DNA of 64,000 nt. Source: an uncultured Eubacteriales bacterium (GTDB lineage Bacteria > Bacillota > Clostridia > Lachnospirales > Lachnospiraceae). The notes beneath the pieces are model-generated. The model was not told the DNA's origin and did no database searches. It saw nothing but the letters and a program-made list of their open reading frames with translations. The stretch is taken from NCBI GenBank assembly GCA_900548855.1, contig URMF01000005.1, positions 40,500 through 104,499 on the forward strand. The letters are read 5' to 3'. The translations under genes and the position numbers were made by a program. Shown here piece by piece: positions 60,259 to 64,000 of the stretch. Numbering within the stretch: the stretch's first letter is position 1; every line of letters starts with the position of its first letter.

Positions 60259-60279
60259 TTCCTATCATTTCTCCTTCGC

Positions 60280-60305
60280 TCTACTTTTTTGAGTTTCGCA
60301 ATTCC
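60280..60305. repeat. TTGCGAAACT-family repeat inside the end of folB-folK
   Basis: The last codons and stop of folB-folK (LRNSKK-stop) are this repeat; 60280-60302 matches 14847-14869 over 23 bases on the opposite strand. Confidence 0.65.
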
Positions 60306-61105
60306 TCCAGCATTGCCAGAACCGACTTGTGAAATACCGGATGGATATAATATGGCGCAATAGCTGACAAGGGTTCTAACACAAATTCTCGTTTGGGAAT
60401 TTCCACATGGGGAATCTTCAAATTCTCTTCCATAACAATACAATCATCATAGAACAGAATATCGATATCCAATGTCCTTGGTCCCCAGTGAACCAAACGC
60501 TCCCGATGCGCTTCCTCTTCAATACCAAGAGTTGTTTCCAACAGCTCCTGCGGAGTCTTCAGCGTCTCAATCTCCAACGCTCCATTCAAAAAGTCATCCT
60601 GCTCTACCTCTCCATATGGCTCTGTCACAAGATAATCTGACACCGCAGTTACCTTTGTATCCGGCAAGGCATTCAGACGGTCAATGGCAAAATCCAGATT
60701 GCCTTCTTTGTCGCCCAAATTTGACCCAATGGAAAGGTAAACCCTATGCCAGCCCCTCTTAATGGCAACTGCCACGGTCTCCATTGGCACAAGCACCGGT
60801 GCCCAGGGCTTTTTTACTGTAACTTCAACGCTCTTCAACCCTGAAAATGTCAAAAGCAGCTTTTCGGCAATCACCTCTGCCAACCGCTCAATCAGCTGAT
60901 ATCGCTCTATCTCCACCAGTTTCTTAATGACATGGCACGCCTCGCCATAGTCCAGGGATGCCTTCAAATCATCCGTTTTGCCAGCTCTTCTTGTGTCCAG
61001 AAACAGCACTGCATCCACAATAAATTTCTGTCCCAGAAATGCCTCTTCCTCAAATACTCCATGATACCCAAAGGCTTCCAGATTTTTGATGATAATTTGA
61101 TCCAT
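60281..61105 (-). CDS. folKB: Fused dihydroneopterin aldolase/HPPK
   Basis: A 274-residue fusion. The FolB part is residues 1-118 (IIIKNLEAFGYHGVFEEE, with the catalytic Lys in EVTVKKPWAPV). The FolK part is residues 120-270 (VYLSIGSNLGDKEGNL, DFLNGALEI, WGPRTLDIDILFYDD, IPHVEIPKREFVLEPL). It makes dihydropterin pyrophosphate for folate. The fusion is known in Clostridia. The last six codons come from a dispersed repeat. Start ATG 61105. Confidence 0.95.
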   Translation of the reverse strand: MDQIIIKNLEAFGYHGVFEEEAFLGQKFIVDAVLFLDTRRAGKTDDLKASLDYGEACHVIKKLVEIERYQLIERLAEVIAEKLLLTFSGLKSVEVTVKKPWAPVLVPMETVAVAIKRGWHRVYLSIGSNLGDKEGNLDFAIDRLNALPDTKVTAVSDYLVTEPYGEVEQDDFLNGALEIETLKTPQELLETTLGIEEEAHRERLVHWGPRTLDIDILFYDDCIVMEENLKIPHVEIPKREFVLEPLSAIAPYYIHPVFHKSVLAMLEELRNSKK

Positions 61106-61214
61106 GTATACGCTCCTAAAATATTATAATCCCACCGGACAAATTTACTCGCATATACAAGCAGATTTGTCTTCATTGTATCACATTGTTTTCCTGCTCT
61201 GTGTTAAATTTATG

Positions 61215-62027
61215 TTATATTTCTGCCTTAAGAATTGCCTCTGCCATCCGAAGTCCCCTGAGATTTGCCTTCACATCATGTACCCGGAAAATGGAACAGC
61301 CTGCCATCAGACCCATCACTGAGGTCGCAAGGGTTCCCTCTTCCCTCTCCGTTACTGGCAGTTCAAGAGTCAGTCCAATCATAGACTTTCTGGAGGTTCC
61401 AAGTAAAACTGGATATCCCAGTTCCCGCAGCCTTGCCATATGTCTCATAATCACCAGATTCTGGTCTAAATCTTTGGCAAAGCCGATTCCCGGATCTAAG
61501 ATGATATTTTCCTCTTCAATTCCTGCTTCCAGTGCTAAAGCAATACAGCCCTGTAAATCCTTTAATACATCCTCTACCACATCTGTATAATCTCTGTCAT
61601 GGCGATTATGCATAAGACAGCAAGGAATCCCTGCCTCTGCAATGACTGACGCCATGGTACCGTCCCATTTTAAGCCCCATATATCATTTAACAAATCTGC
61701 GCCTGCCTGAATTCCTGCCTCTGCCACATCGGATTTGTATGTGTCCAAGGACACCGGAATGTCAAACCTCTCTTTAATTTTTGAAATGACAGGACACACC
61801 CGCTCCATTTCCTCCTGTGAAGTAATTTTAACATGGTTTGGTCTTGTAGATTCCCCTCCCACATCCAAAATATCGGCTCCCTCCGTAACCAGCTTCTCTG
61901 CCTGGAACAAAGCCTTATCCAAATCATTATATTTCCCTCCGTCGGAAAAAGAGTCCGGCGTAACATTCAAAATTCCCATCATATAAAAATGATGTTCTAA
62001 ATCAAACTCCCTGCTGCCTATAATCAT
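61215..62027 (-). CDS. folP: Dihydropteroate synthase
   Basis: A 270-residue TIM barrel with MGILNVTPDSFSDGG, the DVGGESTRPNHVKI loop, LDPGIGFAKDLDQNL and GTSRKSMIG. It joins dihydropterin pyrophosphate with p-aminobenzoate and is the sulfonamide target. Gap of 109 bp to folB-K. Confidence 0.96.
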   Translation of the reverse strand: MIIGSREFDLEHHFYMMGILNVTPDSFSDGGKYNDLDKALFQAEKLVTEGADILDVGGESTRPNHVKITSQEEMERVCPVISKIKERFDIPVSLDTYKSDVAEAGIQAGADLLNDIWGLKWDGTMASVIAEAGIPCCLMHNRHDRDYTDVVEDVLKDLQGCIALALEAGIEEENIILDPGIGFAKDLDQNLVIMRHMARLRELGYPVLLGTSRKSMIGLTLELPVTEREEGTLATSVMGLMAGCSIFRVHDVKANLRGLRMAEAILKAEI

Positions 62028-62081
62028 GTGTTTTCCTCCATATATACGATTGCTGCTAAAATCCTGCGCATTTTAACCTGT

Positions 62082-62573
62082 TTAATACTGAAGAGTAGAA
62101 TTTTTCTTTGAATTTTCCCAGTAACATTCAGACTGCACCTGACACGAAAAGCAATTTCTGCTCAGCTTATCGGCCTCGTAAAGTAAACTTCCGAAGGCAT
62201 ACTCCTCTTTATTACCGGAATTTATCTGGTGAGACGCAATTGCCTTAGTTATCCGGTCAATCTCCTCCGGTTCATATCCACATTCCTTTAAAATCACCTC
62301 TGCGAGCTCTGCGCCTGCCTCATGATGGGGACGTTTCTCCTCATATTGGACAGCACGCCCAATGTCATGCAGCAAAGCTGCCGCATATACCACATCCTTC
62401 GGTACACAAACCTCTCTTTCCAGTACAAGTATATACAATATCCTTGCTACATCCAGAGAATGCCCGATACCATGCCTGCAAAAAACCCGGTTCTGCTCCA
62501 GCTCCTCAATCCTCTTCTGGTTTTTTTGATATAACGGATGTTCCATAATTCTTCTTATTCGTTCCATATTCAT
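62082..62573 (-). CDS. HD-domain hydrolase in the folate cluster
   Basis: A 163-residue HD protein with FCRHGIGHSLDVARI, AALLHDIGRAVQYEE and the ASHQINSGN region. Cysteines near the end (SRNCFSCQVQSECYW) suggest metal binding or a disulfide. HD proteins hydrolyse phosphate bonds in nucleotides; in this place it could process dihydroneopterin triphosphate or folate by-products, but that is only context. It lies 9 bp after folC. Confidence 0.85.
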   Translation of the reverse strand: MNMERIRRIMEHPLYQKNQKRIEELEQNRVFCRHGIGHSLDVARILYILVLEREVCVPKDVVYAAALLHDIGRAVQYEEKRPHHEAGAELAEVILKECGYEPEEIDRITKAIASHQINSGNKEEYAFGSLLYEADKLSRNCFSCQVQSECYWENSKKNSTLQY

Positions 62574-62582
62574 TCCTGCCCC

Positions 62583-63854
62583 TTAAATCCTGCCAATATA
62601 GGAAAGGGAACCCCATGCCACAATTGCTGCATTCTCTCCCTGCTTCCTAAATTGCCGGTACTCCCATTTTGCCTTATTTAGCGCCTCGTTCACTGAGCCA
62701 CACTCCGTCACGTCATCACAATACGGCAAAACGCTTTCCCGCAGCACCTCTCCCGGCAGCCCTCTCGGATTATCCGGTGTAACGGTAAAGACCTTTGCTG
62801 CCAACGGGCATAACACCTGCATCATTTTATCGTATTCTTTATCCTTTAATACCCCTATTATAAATATTAATTTCTCTTTTGTAAAATGCTTTTGAAGGCT
62901 TTGTTTCAATGCTTTTACTCCATCCACATTATGAGCCCCGTCCCTTATCAGCAGCGGATGCTCCGATACCTTTTCAAATCTGCCCTCCCATACTGCATCA
63001 GCCAGACCTTTCTTTGCCAAATGTCCGTCCAGCAGGAGCTTTGTTTCGATTGCCGTAACCGCATTGTATATCTGATATTCTCCCGCCATACGGATTCTGT
63101 ATTCTTCTCCTTTATACCGGAACACGCTTCCATCCAGGGTTTCCTCTAAAATTTGTATATCCGGTTCTGATACCACATAAAACCCGTTACCGCCCACATC
63201 GCTAACATTATGTAAACTATATTGTGCTTTTAACACATCCATTACCTCTGAAGAATTGGGATAGCTAACTACCGGACAGCCAGCTTTCATAATTCCTGCC
63301 TTTTCATATGCAATCTCTTCTATTGTATTCCCCAAAAACTGCATGTGGTCCATTCCAATTGAGCCAAATACCGTACATAGTGGCTCTTCCACCACATTGG
63401 TTGCGTCTGCTCTTCCACCCATTCCTGTTTCCAGAATGACAATATCCACCTGATGGTTTAAAAAATACAAAAAAGCAATTACCGTTTCAATCTCAAATGC
63501 AGTGGGCAGTTCTGCACCATCCCGCTTCATTCCGTCAATCACAGGCACCACCTCTGAAAGAAGGGCTGCAAATTCTTTCTCCTCCATATACCTTCCGTTA
63601 ATCTGGAATCTTTCTAAATAGCAATGAAGCGTAGGAGAAATATATCTTCCAACCCTCCTGTCCTCGGCGCGGTAAAGCTGTTCCAAAAAGGTGCAGATAC
63701 TGCCCTTTCCATTGGTCCCGGCCACATGAATGACCGTAAGCCGGTTCTGTGGGCTGCCAAGCCGCTCCAACAGCATTTTTACTGGAGCCAGACCCAATTT
63801 GCTGCCCCGTTTTTGAACCTGCTCCATATATATCTTCGCTTCTCTATATGTCAT
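62583..63854 (-). CDS. folC: Folylpolyglutamate synthase/dihydrofolate synthase
   Basis: A 423-residue Mur-ligase-like enzyme with the P-loop VIHVAGTNGKGSICTF, the ILETGMGGRADATNV loop, and RDGAHNVDGVKAL. It adds glutamate to (dihydro)pteroate or folates. First visible gene of the folate cluster; folE is not in the window. Confidence 0.95.
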   Translation of the reverse strand: MTYREAKIYMEQVQKRGSKLGLAPVKMLLERLGSPQNRLTVIHVAGTNGKGSICTFLEQLYRAEDRRVGRYISPTLHCYLERFQINGRYMEEKEFAALLSEVVPVIDGMKRDGAELPTAFEIETVIAFLYFLNHQVDIVILETGMGGRADATNVVEEPLCTVFGSIGMDHMQFLGNTIEEIAYEKAGIMKAGCPVVSYPNSSEVMDVLKAQYSLHNVSDVGGNGFYVVSEPDIQILEETLDGSVFRYKGEEYRIRMAGEYQIYNAVTAIETKLLLDGHLAKKGLADAVWEGRFEKVSEHPLLIRDGAHNVDGVKALKQSLQKHFTKEKLIFIIGVLKDKEYDKMMQVLCPLAAKVFTVTPDNPRGLPGEVLRESVLPYCDDVTECGSVNEALNKAKWEYRQFRKQGENAAIVAWGSLSYIGRI

Positions 63855-63971
63855 ACTACCATACCTGTTTTCTCATTTTATAATTTTATTAATATCTTAT
63901 CACACCATAGACAATATTTCCAGTATCACCCTCTGCAAACAAAGTCCGGTGCCAAAAAAGACGTTACAGTT

Positions 63972-64000
63972 TAGACCTGTCTGGCGCTGACGGCAGCAAA
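63972..64000 (-). CDS. Possible end of a further minus-strand gene (edge)
   Basis: A minus-strand frame from the right edge reads FAAVSARQV and stops at TAA 63972-63974. With nine codons visible it cannot be identified and may be chance. Confidence 0.15.

Noticed and set aside
14843..60305. CRISPR array made of TTGCGAAACT repeats
   Set aside because: Copies are kilobases apart, in both orientations and without regular spacers.

Overview
The window looks like chromosomal DNA of a low-GC Gram-positive anaerobe of the Clostridia, most likely a Lachnospiraceae. This is inferred from purine-rich ribosome binding sites with many TTG and GTG starts, a leucine T-box leader before leuA, an L20-type leader before infC-rpmI-rplT, a type III glutamine synthetase, a fused folB-folK gene and a manganese-type inorganic diphosphatase. 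No rRNA, CRISPR array, intact phage or intact transposase is visible. One tRNA is present, tRNA-Leu(AAG).

Left part (1-24.8 kb): mostly housekeeping and small two-gene units. There is the start of addB, an FMN-binding-like membrane protein, a hexapeptide-repeat protein, an ECF sigma/anti-sigma pair, topB, a two-gene operon of a cytoplasmic BMP-like protein and a metallophosphoesterase, alkD, a GH43 glycosidase, glnN with a leader hairpin, a flotillin, a class V aminotransferase, a divergent vitamin B6 uptake/kinase pair, cell-envelope proteins, a CBS-DHH diphosphatase, a duplicated DUF305 protein and a D-2-hydroxyacid dehydrogenase.

Centre (25-47 kb): a complete F1Fo ATP synthase operon on the minus strand (atpB-E-F-[H+A]-G-D-C) in which delta and alpha are one continuous reading frame. 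Next, after a divergent LysR gene, comes a long minus-strand cluster of eight genes. It encodes two small membrane proteins, a large secreted/membrane protein, an ABC-2 exporter, an Asn/Gly-rich membrane protein, a MoxR ATPase, a DUF58 protein and a 1481-residue protein with three von Willebrand A domains. A 258-bp element with terminal inverted repeats sits inside this cluster.

Right part (47-64 kb): leuA behind a Leu T-box; an AT-rich accessory block (about 49.6-53.7 kb) with a phosphodiester glycosidase, very small membrane and zinc-ribbon proteins, a GntR regulator, a zinc-dependent phospholipase C-like protein and gene remnants, ending at tRNA-Leu; then infC-rpmI-rplT, ppk1-ppx, pheA and a folate cluster (folC, HD protein, folP, folB-K).

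Short dispersed repeats sharing the core TTGCGAAACT, plus several hairpin elements, are scattered between genes and in two places supply the last codons or the stop codon of a gene. The best candidates for something unusual are the delta-alpha ATP synthase fusion, the triple-VWA/MoxR/ABC cluster with its embedded element, the tRNA-Leu-adjacent block, and the recruitment of repeat sequence into gene ends.
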